This document shows, in pieces, positions 1-7,559 of a stretch of 64,000 nt of DNA. Both the position numbers and the translations under genes were made by a program. The DNA comes from Colimorpha_A sp900556615 (GTDB lineage: Bacteria > Bacillota > Clostridia > Oscillospirales > CAG-272): contig CAVBUH010000047.1 in NCBI GenBank assembly GCA_963598415.1, positions 62,001-126,000 of the forward strand, in the 5' to 3' direction. The first letter of the stretch is position 1, and every line of letters begins with the position of its first letter. The notes beneath the pieces were generated by a model. That model had not been told where the DNA came from. It worked only from the letters and a program-made list of their open reading frames with translations, and did no database searches.

Positions 1-312
1 GAGTCTCGCCTGTTCTCTTGTCCACAGCTTGCCACGATAGTTCAGATCGCAGGATATCTTAACACCACGCTTTTTAGCGGCCTCGCAGGCCCGCTTACAG
101 CTCTGCACCAGATTCTCACCAAGGGCAGGGGTAATGCCGGTAAAGTGGAACCAATCGGCCCCCTCAAATATAGTGTCCCAATCAAAATCGGTGGGTTCTG
201 CCATTTGAATGTCGGAGTATTTGCGATCGTAGATACAGACCGAGCCTCTCTGAGAAGCACCTTTTTCCAGATAGTAGATCCCGACTCTCTCCCCGCCGCG
301 GACGAATAAATA
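1..312 (-). pseudogene. kdgK: 2-keto-3-deoxygluconate kinase (KdgK, PfkB family) fragment, 5' truncated
   Basis: Read on the minus strand from about 303 to the window edge, the frame gives RGGERVGIYYLEKGASQ, then DWFHFTGITPAL and CDLNYRGKLW, which I recognise as the middle of KDG kinases of the PfkB/ribokinase family (they phosphorylate 2-keto-3-deoxygluconate in uronate breakdown). The first third of the enzyme is missing: an in-frame stop lies at 313-315, only four residues before the conserved RGGER motif, and there is no start codon or ribosome binding site. The 3' end runs off the window. Base composition is visibly more GC-rich than the neighbouring surface-protein gene. It is either a broken gene or an assembly junction. 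Confidence 0.75.
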
Positions 313-350
313 TTAACTTGGCAGCTAAAGCCTTATTTATTCAAACCAAT

Positions 351-386
351 AAATCGGAAATTGTCTGTTTGGACAATTCCCGATTT
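351..386. terminator. Hairpin after surface-protein gene, probable terminator
   Basis: Arms AAATCGG-a-AATTGTC and GACAATT-c-CCGATTT with a six-base loop, directly after the stop codon of the minus-strand gene that ends at 390. The following U-tract is weak on either strand, so this may be only a transcript-stabilising stem. Confidence 0.5.
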
Positions 387-389
387 CAG

Positions 390-1955
390 TTATCGGTTAT
401 TTTTTTTACGAACCAATATTACGGCGGCGGCAGCGGCAGCGATAATCACGATAACAGCGATTATAATGATTATTGTCGGCGCTTTATTTCCGTTTTTTAT
501 GTTGTGCATCGTTTTTTCATCGGAAGTCATGAAAGATGTACTGAACTCATCGGAATCTTCTGTGTTTTCGGCATCGATAATTCCCGTAGAACCCGTACGG
601 GTTAGAACATAAATACTAAAATGATCCGTGTTGAAAGTTATCGTTTTATCTTCAGCAAAAAAAGTTACCGTAAGTTCCGTCGCATTCCCTTTTGAATCAA
701 TGTAATAAACCTTTGCCTCCGTACCATCCCACCCGTCAGGAAGAGGAAAAGAAACGGTAACAGTTCTGTTCGGTTGAACCGTTTTCCCATCAGAATCAAC
801 AAGAGACAGATCATATGCTACAAAATCGTCATCCGCAACTCCGAGCGAATTTTTTACAATGGTAAAAGAATTTGATGTACTTTTGAGAGTTTCTGCCTCA
901 AGAGTAAGACCGAGAAGAAAACCGTTTTTATCATCGGAACAAACCGAAACTCCGGTGCTTTGATTCTCAAGTGAAACAGGATTGTATTCTGCAGTAACGG
1001 AGATTGTAAAGGAAGCTGACGGAATAGCGTGATAGTTGCCGAGAATATCGGTAAGAACATCCTTTTCTGTTCCGCAGATATAGTTTACGGTATAGCCGGA
1101 GACGTTATCATCTTTCTCAACGGTAAAGAGAAAGCCTTCACCCAGACTCATCCACTGTCCATCGAAATGAGTGAATGTTGTAAGAGAATTTTCGATATTG
1201 ACCTTGATGCCTGCAGGGGTATCTACCGAGACAGAAATGTACTTGAGTTTTATCTTACTGCCGTCAGGCTCGGTTTCGGTATGATATATCGCACCGTCAA
1301 CACAATAGTTCTCGGACTTGGAATAAGCGGAAATCTTATATCCGTCCCCGTTTGCAACAACAGTAAGCTCGATTCCGGTAACGACATAATAACTGTATTT
1401 TTCATTTTCAGAAATACTATAATCAAGATAGTCAAATCCGTAGATGAGGTTAGCCTTATCCTCTGCCACATCGGAAACAAAAACTCCCTGAATATAATAT
1501 TTCCCGCTTTGTTCGGAATCCTCATAATATCCTGTGTAGATCCATGCATCCGGACCGCCCCAGCCGCCGCTGTACCAGCGAACGATCCCCGTCTCGGGAT
1601 CATATGAGGGAGCATAATCATATTGACCGATATAATCCATAAGATCAGTATGGTTGGTAAAATGGTCATCGACCAAAGCAAGAAGCTCGTTATAGGGTAC
1701 ATTATAATACCATTCGTCATCTATATACTGTTCTAAAATGCCGCGGCACTGAAGATAGGTAAGAGCAGAAGCCGTGTTTACTGCCGTTCCCTCCGCATAA
1801 TATCCGCCACTGTGTCCCCAGGTTTGGAGAATGCTCTCCATAAGAGCTTCATTTACGGACTGTTTTCCGGAGACAGTCGAGGAAAATACCGAAATAAGAA
1901 CAACAAATATTACCGGAAGGAAAAAATGTAAAAGACTTTTTCGAATAGAGTTCAT
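390..1955 (-). CDS. Secreted surface protein with C-terminal membrane anchor, unknown function
   Basis: 521 aa from an ATG preceded by GAGG at 6-nt spacing; this start is preferred to a TTG 36 bases upstream. It opens with a signal peptide (basic MNSIRK, then a hydrophobic run to about residue 28). The mature part is rich in Tyr, Ser, Asp and Gly, and contains a C-terminal beta-type domain ending in a TDHFSIYVL motif that is common in clostridial cell-surface proteins. A last hydrophobic segment of about 20 residues (APTIIIIIAVIVIIAAAAAA) is followed by RKKNNR, giving a membrane-spanning anchor. A consensus promoter precedes it and it appears to be transcribed alone. The family is not recognised; a role in adhesion or cell-wall binding is a guess. 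Confidence 0.8.
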   Translation of the reverse strand: MNSIRKSLLHFFLPVIFVVLISVFSSTVSGKQSVNEALMESILQTWGHSGGYYAEGTAVNTASALTYLQCRGILEQYIDDEWYYNVPYNELLALVDDHFTNHTDLMDYIGQYDYAPSYDPETGIVRWYSGGWGGPDAWIYTGYYEDSEQSGKYYIQGVFVSDVAEDKANLIYGFDYLDYSISENEKYSYYVVTGIELTVVANGDGYKISAYSKSENYCVDGAIYHTETEPDGSKIKLKYISVSVDTPAGIKVNIENSLTTFTHFDGQWMSLGEGFLFTVEKDDNVSGYTVNYICGTEKDVLTDILGNYHAIPSASFTISVTAEYNPVSLENQSTGVSVCSDDKNGFLLGLTLEAETLKSTSNSFTIVKNSLGVADDDFVAYDLSLVDSDGKTVQPNRTVTVSFPLPDGWDGTEAKVYYIDSKGNATELTVTFFAEDKTITFNTDHFSIYVLTRTGSTGIIDAENTEDSDEFSTSFMTSDEKTMHNIKNGNKAPTIIIIIAVIVIIAAAAAAVILVRKKNNR

Positions 1956-2020
1956 GAACAGCCTCAAATTATGTATTTCTGTCAGTCTCAAGCAAGAGAG
2001 GTAAATTTACAGATAAATCT

Positions 2021-2049
2021 ATTATAATTTTTATTTACCGGAATGTCAA
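2021..2049 (-). promoter_or_regulatory. Sigma-A promoter for the surface-protein gene
   Basis: Minus strand TTGACA, 17-bp spacer, TATAAT: a perfect consensus. It lies about 65 bp upstream of the chosen start at 1955. Confidence 0.8.
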
Positions 2050-2181
2050 GATTTTTCGAAATTATTATTCCACACATATATCTTTCGTCATTTCAAAACG
2101 AAGATCATCTTTTTCATTGCGAAACGACATAACAAGTTCCACTATAAAAACGAAAATCATATATCATCTCGGAAGGAGATA

Positions 2182-2277
2182 ATGTCAAGGCATAGTGTCC
2201 CCATTGGAATCTACAATAGGTTTAGTCTTGATTACTACTTGAGGCTTGGAAAAGTGTCTCAAATGCCTTGCCGTTAG
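2182..2277 (+). CDS. Possible 31-aa small protein
   Basis: ATG with a strong GGAAGGAG ribosome binding site five bases upstream, followed by 31 codons (starts MSRHSVPIGIYNRF, then SLDYYLRLGK) and TAG. A 19-bp perfect hairpin follows 17 bases later. No promoter is obvious. It could equally be the surviving 5' end of a lost gene. No family is recognised. Confidence 0.25.
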   Translation: MSRHSVPIGIYNRFSLDYYLRLGKVSQMPCR

Positions 2278-2293
2278 CTATGTTTTACCTCTT

Positions 2294-2344
2294 GGCTGCA
2301 ACAGTTTCTTTAAGACCGCAAGTCATAAAGAAACTGTTGCAGCC
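2294..2344. terminator. 19-bp perfect hairpin, terminator-like
   Basis: GGCTGCAACAGTTTCTTTA pairs perfectly with its reverse complement across a 13-nt loop. There is no clean U-tract on either side, so termination is plausible rather than certain. Confidence 0.45.
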
Positions 2345-2805
2345 TTTCGAAAGGATAGTTTACTAAAAATCAAACGATTTTTTTATGTTGCGTAAAAAGC
2401 ATCATACATTAGGTAGTGTACAATAGAAGTGAGACCAAAAAGAATAAAAAAAGTGATCAAGTCATATCAGTTCTTGACAAAATCAAGTAAAAAACTCAGC
2501 CGTTTGCAGGAGATAGCAGATATTCCAAACATCTCTGACGCAACAGAAATCGTTTTATAACGGAACAAAGAATCTCGTATAGACCGCATACCCCCTATCC
2601 CAGCACACAAATTGAAGAAGAACTTACTCGGCAAGGACTGCAATAAAAACTCAAAATTTTCAAACAGCAGACTGCGCGGAAAGAAAGATAAGGGAACTAT
2701 AAGGCATTCCGACTCGTTTTTGCAGCGTATTCGCTCCGAATACAATTAAACTCGGGATGCGTTATAACATGTTCATCGATCTCGGCGCTAAACCGAAGTA
2801 GGATA

Positions 2806-2984
2806 TTAAGGCAATACCGCACAATGATTGTTATACAGCTGCACCGCCGGATTTTTCGTCAGACAATATCAATTGAGGAGGCAAGAGTGACTTCTCTGCC
2901 GAAAAAAATTGTGAAGTATGACGGAAAGATGAAAGCAAATATGCAACATAGACGTTAGCCGTGCACCCGGCGATGTTGCCTTAA
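2806..2984 (+). repeat. Family A TTAA-flanked palindromic repeat, copy A1
   Basis: Full-length copy (179 bp) with TTAA at both ends and inner ends GGCAATACCGC / GCGATGTTGCC. The centre has the family's GAGGAGGCAAGAG arm and a TGACGG motif. Plus orientation is defined here as the strand on which GAGGAGGC is read. It lies in the gene-poor stretch upstream of spoVT. Confidence 0.85.
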
Positions 2985-3209
2985 ATATGCACCTGAAACC
3001 TCGCATGCATTACGATAACTCTCAACCAATGTGTTTCTCTTTTTGATCTCCAAGTCATTGAAAAACAGTAACTCTGTATTTTCAAATAAAATACAGAGTT
3101 ATAATACAACCATATCATACGCAGCAATCGTTAAGACTGCCCTTTTTGTTTTCTGAAAAATCCAAATTTTCAAATTGCAAAATAAACTGCTGTTTGCAAA
3201 AGCGGAAAT

Positions 3210-3755
3210 TCAGCTTTCAAGCTGTTTTCCCAAAAATCCGGCTGCCGTTTGTACAAGCTTCACCTCAAGTTCCGAATCGATGCGCTCCGATTCATCATGC
3301 GCGGCAGATATGACACACCCTGTAACATCTCCTTCTGAGATTATCGGCATTGCGCAGCTTACGAAATAGTCTCCCGCCTCTTCAGTAACAGACAATTTGC
3401 CCTCTCCTGGCTTAAACTGATATACATTACGTCCTTCAATAATTTTTCCGACTTCTCCGGATATAGATTTCTCGTGAAACTCTTTTTTCGGAAGTCCCGA
3501 ACATGCGATAACCGCATCCCTGTCACATATCGCCACACTGAGACCGCACGTCTTATGCAAAGTTTCCGCATACTCTGCGGCAAAACCATTCATCTCTCCG
3601 ATCGGAGAATATTTTTTAAATATTACTTCGCCCTCACGGTCGGTATAAATTTCAAGAGGATCACCCTCTCTTATACGCATGGTCCGGCGGATTTCCTTTG
3701 GAATCACCACGCGACCGAGATCATCAATTCGTCTTACAATTCCGGTTGCTTTCAT
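3210..3755 (-). CDS. spoVT: Stage V sporulation protein T, AbrB-type regulator
   Basis: 181 aa, close to the 178 aa of the Bacillus protein. The N-terminal SpoVT/AbrB swapped-hairpin DNA-binding domain (MKATGIVRRIDDLGRVVIPK, residues 1-50) is followed by a GAF-like domain (about 60-180). SpoVT regulates forespore genes after sigma-G activation, so the organism is inferred to form endospores. The start is fixed by AAAGGAG upstream of the ATG and by the conserved N-terminus; a longer reading from 3857 has no such support. Upstream is very AT-rich: a TATAAT lies at 3811-3816, and a TGAAT...CATTATT pair at 3818-3849 weakly resembles a sigma-G promoter but with a 19-bp gap. It is transcribed alone. 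Confidence 0.93.
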   Translation of the reverse strand: MKATGIVRRIDDLGRVVIPKEIRRTMRIREGDPLEIYTDREGEVIFKKYSPIGEMNGFAAEYAETLHKTCGLSVAICDRDAVIACSGLPKKEFHEKSISGEVGKIIEGRNVYQFKPGEGKLSVTEEAGDYFVSCAMPIISEGDVTGCVISAAHDESERIDSELEVKLVQTAAGFLGKQLES

Positions 3756-4068
3756 ATAAAATCTCCTTTGAAAATTATTCAGCAGAGATATTGTTTGCAT
3801 TTTAAACAGTATTATACAATAATGATAAATTTTTATATACTTTAATTCATAAAGCAAAAATTATGAACTAAAAAAATATGGAAAAATGAACTTCTAAAAA
3901 TTATCAACCGATAATAAAAAATAAATTGACTTTCTTATCTTTTGGCAGTATACAAAGCCCTAAAAAGAAGAAATTTGAAGAACAACAATCGAAATTGCCC
4001 GAAGGAAGAATGATTTATCCGAAAACAATTCTCCAAAATATCAATCGAATAAAAATAAATTGTTTTCT

Positions 4069-4241
4069 TTAAGGCAATACCGCACAATGCTTGTTGCGCC
4101 GCCAGATTTTTTGTCAGACAATACAAATTGAGGAGGCAAGAATCACTCCTCTGCCGATGAAATTTGTGAAGGTTGACGGAATAGATGCAGGCATATGCGC
4201 AATAAAGGCGTTAGCTGTGCATATGTGCGGTATTGCCTTAA
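4069..4241 (+). repeat. Family A repeat, copy A2
   Basis: 173 bp, TTAA at both ends, with perfect GGCAATACCGC / GCGGTATTGCC ends. Just outside its left end, GAAAACAATT and AATTGTTTTC (4021-4067) form a separate hairpin. The 590 bp between spoVT and the cysteine desulfurase gene hold only this copy, that hairpin and a terminator. Confidence 0.88.
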
Positions 4242-4262
4242 ATACAACAGAATAATAAAAAC

Positions 4263-4312
4263 AACAGAAAAAGAAGCCCTTTTTATTATATATCGCAGAG
4301 CTTCTTTCTGTT
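4263..4312 (-). terminator. Terminator of the DUF3343-cysteine desulfurase operon
   Basis: On the minus strand AACAGAAAGAAGC pairs with GCTTCTTTTTCTGTT, followed by a U-rich run, 35 bp after the stop codon at 4348. Confidence 0.7.
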
Positions 4313-4347
4313 TATTCAATAAAGCAGAACCGGTTTCAAAACAAATT

Positions 4348-5484
4348 TTACTTTTCCGCCTTAATCCTCCCGATTGCGGAAGCAAATGCGGAAACCTCTT
4401 TCATACGATTGAATATTGAAAAAGAAGCTCTCACCGCGCCGTTTTTTCCGGTCGCAAGAAGCTTGTGTGCAAGCGGACAGCAGTGAAATCCACTTCTTAC
4501 GCAAATCCCCTCTCCATCGAGTATTTCTGATACTCTTTCCGACGATACGCCGTTAACATTAAACAAAACGATACCTCCGGCATATCCTCCGGCATATACC
4601 GTAACGCCCGGTGTATTCATCAACATATCACGCAGCTTTTCGGCAAGCTCCGATTCGTATTCATCTATCATACCGAGACCGATTTTTTTTGTTTCCGATA
4701 TTCCCTCTTTCAGAGCCGTTATCGCAGGGGTAGGCAAGGTCCCCGCTTCAAAATGCTCCGGCAGAAAATCCGGCATCGCGGTCTGTAAGGAATTGACTCC
4801 GTTTCCTCCGAGAATAAATTCCGGCAAATTCGCGGCGATATCTCTGTATTTATCGGAAAACAGCGCAAAACCACTTCCCTGCAAACCGTATAGCCCCTTG
4901 TGCCCCGGAGCACATATCACATCGGCATTGCATTTGCTGATGTCAAGTTTTTTTATTCCTGCGCTTTGTGAGGCGTCAATTATAAATTTTATCCCTCTTT
5001 TAGCACAAAGAGCACCGATTTTTTCTATCGGCATTGTTATTCCGCATATATTTGAAACATGATTGCAAACAACGAGCGAGGTTTTGTCGGTCAGATTATC
5101 CGTCAAGGATTTCATGACCACATCATCCCCCCCGACAGCATCAAAAATTGAATATTGACAATCCTTAAGAGCCGCTACCGGACGAAGAACGGCATTATGC
5201 TCTATACCGGATATAAGAATCTCACTGCCCGGACGATGCAATGCGTATATCGCAAGATTCAGAGCATATGTTGCATTCAGAGTAAATACAACGTTCTCAG
5301 GACTTCCTCCAAGCAGCTCCGCAATTTCTTCCCGGCAGGAAAAAATTGCCTTTGCAGACGCAACCGACAGCTTATGAGCGCTTCGTCCGGGATTTCCACA
5401 CCACCGCCGTGCGCAGCGTTCCGCCTCGCGGTACACAGCCTCAGGCTTCGGAAATGTAGTTGCGGCATTATCAAGGTAAATCAT
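4348..5484 (-). CDS. Cysteine desulfurase family protein (class V aminotransferase)
   Basis: 378 aa PLP enzyme. It has the class-V N-terminus MIYLDNAATTFPKP and the PLP-lysine motif APGHKGLYGLQGSG (about residues 190-205), typical of the shorter cysteine-desulfurase-like group rather than IscS or SufS. A late HCCPLAH segment carries the cysteines that could take up the persulfide. It should release sulfur (or selenium) from cysteine as an enzyme-bound persulfide. Its start overlaps the stop of the upstream DUF3343 gene by four bases, so the two are translationally coupled, and the small protein is the likely sulfur acceptor. A terminator follows. Confidence 0.88.
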   Translation of the reverse strand: MIYLDNAATTFPKPEAVYREAERCARRWCGNPGRSAHKLSVASAKAIFSCREEIAELLGGSPENVVFTLNATYALNLAIYALHRPGSEILISGIEHNAVLRPVAALKDCQYSIFDAVGGDDVVMKSLTDNLTDKTSLVVCNHVSNICGITMPIEKIGALCAKRGIKFIIDASQSAGIKKLDISKCNADVICAPGHKGLYGLQGSGFALFSDKYRDIAANLPEFILGGNGVNSLQTAMPDFLPEHFEAGTLPTPAITALKEGISETKKIGLGMIDEYESELAEKLRDMLMNTPGVTVYAGGYAGGIVLFNVNGVSSERVSEILDGEGICVRSGFHCCPLAHKLLATGKNGAVRASFSIFNRMKEVSAFASAIGRIKAEK

Positions 5485-5702
5485 GAATTTATAATTGCCG
5501 AGTACGGCACACCGTTATCGCGAAGAAGACGCTCTGCCATTTTGCAGTAACGATAATCAACACGTATACCTTGAGTACAGCCCTTTCCCGAATACTCGCT
5601 GTCCAGCTTTACCGGCTTTGACGGAATAGCATTCCGGGATAAAATAAGCTGTGCTTTCATCGAATAGGTTGCAGATTTAAAGGTTATAAGACAATTTGAC
5701 AT
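5481..5702 (-). CDS. DUF3343 putative Se/S carrier protein
   Basis: 73 aa. The pattern LITFKSATYSMKAQ...IPSKPV...GCTQGIRVDYRY...LLRDNGVPYS matches the small DUF3343 family, which I recall as TusA/YedF-like Se/S carriers. The ribosome binding site AGAGAGGAA lies upstream of the ATG. It overlaps the cysteine desulfurase start by four bases, and the pairing suggests it accepts the persulfide. Promoter not certain: CTGTCA-N17-TATACT lies upstream on the minus strand but is weak. The 60-codon frame directly upstream (to 5887) has no ribosome binding site and is not called. Confidence 0.8.
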   Translation of the reverse strand: MSNCLITFKSATYSMKAQLILSRNAIPSKPVKLDSEYSGKGCTQGIRVDYRYCKMAERLLRDNGVPYSAIINS

Positions 5703-5931
5703 TTTTATTCCTCTCTTATTTTTATCTCATGCGAAACCGCATCCTGCACTATAAAAGCGCTTCCGCAAATATATAGGTCGTTTACCAGCAGTATATGCCT
5801 AAGAAAGACTTTTGACAGAGTGATTTCAAATAATGATAACGAGAAAAACGGAGATATATATACGAAAATCGAAGAAATATTAAGCATTTGAAAGTTATTT
5901 TAAAAAAATCCGATTTTTCCTCTGAAAACGC

Positions 5932-5960
5932 TTGACAATATGTAACTTATATGCTATAAT
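5932..5960 (+). promoter_or_regulatory. Sigma-A promoter of rplM-rpsI
   Basis: TTGACA, 17 bp, TATAAT: perfect consensus 40 bp upstream of the rplM start. The leader is too short for an L13-leader type structure. Confidence 0.9.
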
Positions 5961-6000
5961 TGGAAAGCTGAAAAATGTAAAAATAATCGGAGGAAATCTC

Positions 6001-6429
6001 ATGTCTACTTTTATGGCAAAAAAAGAGGCGCTCGATCGGAGATGGTATGTCATAGACGCTGCCGGCAAACCGCTCGGAAAAACCGCCGTTGCTGCTGCTA
6101 CCATACTCAGAGGAAAGCACCGTCCCGAATTTACCCCTCATGTTGACTGCGGTGAATTCGTGATCATTATCAATGCCGATAAGGCTGTCCTTACAGGCAA
6201 GAAGCTTGAGCAGAAATATTACTGCCGTCATTCCGGATATATCGGCGGAATGAAGAAAATTCAATATAAAAATCTTATGGCTACAAAGCCCGAAAAAGCA
6301 ATGGAGCTTGCGGTTCGCCGCATGCTTCCCGACAATACCATCGGACGCAAGTCGATGACAAGACTCAAGATCTACGCGGGAACCGAACACAAGCACGAGG
6401 CTCAGAAGCCTGTCGCTTATAACGCTTAA
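6001..6429 (+). CDS. rplM: 50S ribosomal protein L13
   Basis: 142 aa, the usual length. Contains the L13 core WYVIDAAGKPLGKTAV and RGKHRPEFTPHVDCGEFV and ends with YAGTEHKHEAQKP. L13 is an early 23S rRNA-binding protein of the large subunit. The start is set by CGGAGGAAATCTC before the ATG; an in-frame upstream extension overlaps the promoter and is rejected. It is cotranscribed with rpsI, 23 bp downstream. Confidence 0.98.
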   Translation: MSTFMAKKEALDRRWYVIDAAGKPLGKTAVAAATILRGKHRPEFTPHVDCGEFVIIINADKAVLTGKKLEQKYYCRHSGYIGGMKKIQYKNLMATKPEKAMELAVRRMLPDNTIGRKSMTRLKIYAGTEHKHEAQKPVAYNA

Positions 6430-6452
6430 TAACGAAAGGATGCACAAAAGCC

Positions 6453-6854
6453 ATGTATACAAGCTCTAAACCGTATTTCTACGGAACAGGAAGAAGAAAA
6501 AAATCGGTAGCGCGCGTCCGTATCGTACCCGGAACAGGCGTTATCAATATCAACGGACAGGACATTGACGAGTATTTTGGTCTTGAAACTCTCAAGCTCA
6601 TCGTCAACCAGCCCTTTACCGTAACCGACACGATGGGTAAATTTGATATCGTCTGCCGCGTAAACGGCGGCGGATTCTCCGGACAGGCAGGCGCCATTCG
6701 TCACGGTGTTGCAAAGGCTCTGCTCCAGGCTGATGCCGCATACCGTCCCGCCCTCAAGAAAGCTGGACTTCTCACCCGCGACCCTCGCATGAAGGAAAGA
6801 AAAAAATACGGTCTCAAAGCCGCACGCCGTGCGCCTCAGTTCTCAAAAAGATAA
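6453..6854 (+). CDS. rpsI: 30S ribosomal protein S9
   Basis: 133 aa. Shows the S9 N-terminus YFYGTGRRKKSVARVRI, the GGGFSGQAGAIRHGVAKAL segment and the basic C-terminal tail ending in SKR that reaches the P-site tRNA. GAAAGGATG precedes the ATG. Second and last gene of the rplM operon; a strong terminator lies 130 bp downstream. rpsI 3' ends are known integration sites for some integrative elements, which fits the integrase remnant downstream. Confidence 0.98.
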   Translation: MYTSSKPYFYGTGRRKKSVARVRIVPGTGVININGQDIDEYFGLETLKLIVNQPFTVTDTMGKFDIVCRVNGGGFSGQAGAIRHGVAKALLQADAAYRPALKKAGLLTRDPRMKERKKYGLKAARRAPQFSKR

Positions 6855-6984
6855 TCCGCAAGCTTCTCACGACTATCGAAAGCCTTTATTTTCGGTTTTG
6901 GGGGAGTTGTCAGTTGGGCAGAATTGCTGTCAAACGTGTGCAGTAACACACAAGCGACATAATTCTCAATTTAACAAGAGTTTT

Positions 6985-7031
6985 AAAGAGATGTTTTTCT
7001 CTACAAAAGAAAAACATCTCTTTCTTTTTTG
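6985..7031 (+). terminator. Terminator of rplM-rpsI
   Basis: AAAGAGATGTTTTTCT pairs perfectly (16 bp) with its complement and is followed by CTTTTTT. The interval 6855-6984 between rpsI and this stem contains nothing I recognise. Confidence 0.92.
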
Positions 7032-7034
7032 ATC

Positions 7035-7081
7035 TTAAGGCAGTGCACGGCTAACGCCTTTATTGTGCGGTATTGCCTTAA
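7035..7081 (-). repeat. Family A repeat, internally deleted mini-copy A3 (47 bp)
   Basis: Both TTAA-flanked ends are present (TTAAGGCAGTGC and GCGGTATTGCCTTAA), but the middle is reduced to a GGCTAACGCC segment from next to one end. The TTA of its right TTAA is also the stop codon of the integrase remnant. Confidence 0.8.
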
Positions 7082-7378
7082 ATTTTGTTGATTGCATTTA
7101 TAAGCTCCTCAATATCCAAAGAATATAAATTCTTTCGGTAAGCGTCTTCGACCGGCGTGTCCTACAATCATTTTAATTGTGGTTTAGTCGATTTTTGCTT
7201 CCGCAAATATTGATATACAAGTATGTCGTCAGCAATGCGGAGTTTGCTCAAGTCCCAGATTTGTCATAAGCGGTAAGAAATAACTATCATAGTAATTACG
7301 GCATCTGAATCTTCCCCATTTTCTGTATGTAAATAATCACTCGTACAGAAATGCGCCACATTCCTGTGTGTAGTTATG
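7078..7378 (-). pseudogene. Tyrosine recombinase (phage/ICE integrase) C-terminal remnant
   Basis: Minus-strand frames read NYYDSYFLPLMTNLGLEQTP, then HC*RHTCISIFAEAKID, *TTIKMIVGHAG, and after a frameshift YRKNLYSLDIEELINAINKI. This is the end of a Tn916/phage-type integrase: the HxxR box (here H-C-stop-R), the GH box and the EELINAINKI tail. Two in-frame stops and one frameshift make it non-functional, and the N-terminal two thirds are not found. It lies 220 bp after rpsI and points towards it, as an integrase does at the end of an island inserted there. Confidence 0.8.
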
Positions 7379-7408
7379 AACAAAAGATAAAAATTATTTT
7401 ATTTTTGC

Positions 7409-7437
7409 TTGATTTTTTTAATAAGATAGTGTACAAT
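7409..7437 (+). promoter_or_regulatory. Probable promoter of the MATE gene
   Basis: TTGATT, 17 bp, TACAAT, about 120 bp upstream of the MATE start codon, leaving room for the leader hairpin. Confidence 0.55.
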
Positions 7438-7485
7438 AAATAATAATTCATCGGAGGCAAGTAATTCAGAAGAAATTGTAAGCCG

Positions 7486-7531
7486 GATAAGATGATAGGT
7501 TGAGATACCTATTAGTCTTATCTGCTTTTTT
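7486..7531 (+). promoter_or_regulatory. Leader attenuator hairpin before the MATE gene
   Basis: GATAAGA-ATAGGT pairs with ACCTAT-TCTTATC (bulged) and is followed by TGCTTTTTTG, so it reads as an intrinsic terminator placed between promoter and ribosome binding site. Terminators in this position control several resistance and efflux genes in Firmicutes. A GGAGG at 7453 precedes it but opens no convincing leader peptide. Confidence 0.55.
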
Positions 7532-7559
7532 GTTTTTGTTTATATGGAGGAAATTCAAA

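Larger units (their letters stand above)
2050..3209. other. Gene-poor stretch
   Basis: About 1.16 kb without a convincing gene. It holds one possible 31-codon ORF at 2182, a 19-bp perfect hairpin at 2294-2344 and repeat copy A1 at 2806-2984. Between 2440 and 2760 all six frames are broken by stops; the plus-strand text looks like decayed coding sequence but I cannot identify it. Confidence 0.5.

Noticed and set aside
2467..2745. 92-aa minus-strand ORF in the gene-poor stretch
   Set aside because: Unusual composition, no ribosome binding site, no recognisable motif.
5705..5887. 60-aa ORF directly upstream of the DUF3343 gene
   Set aside because: No ribosome binding site, hydrophobic low-complexity composition, and it faces the rplM promoter region; more likely non-coding.
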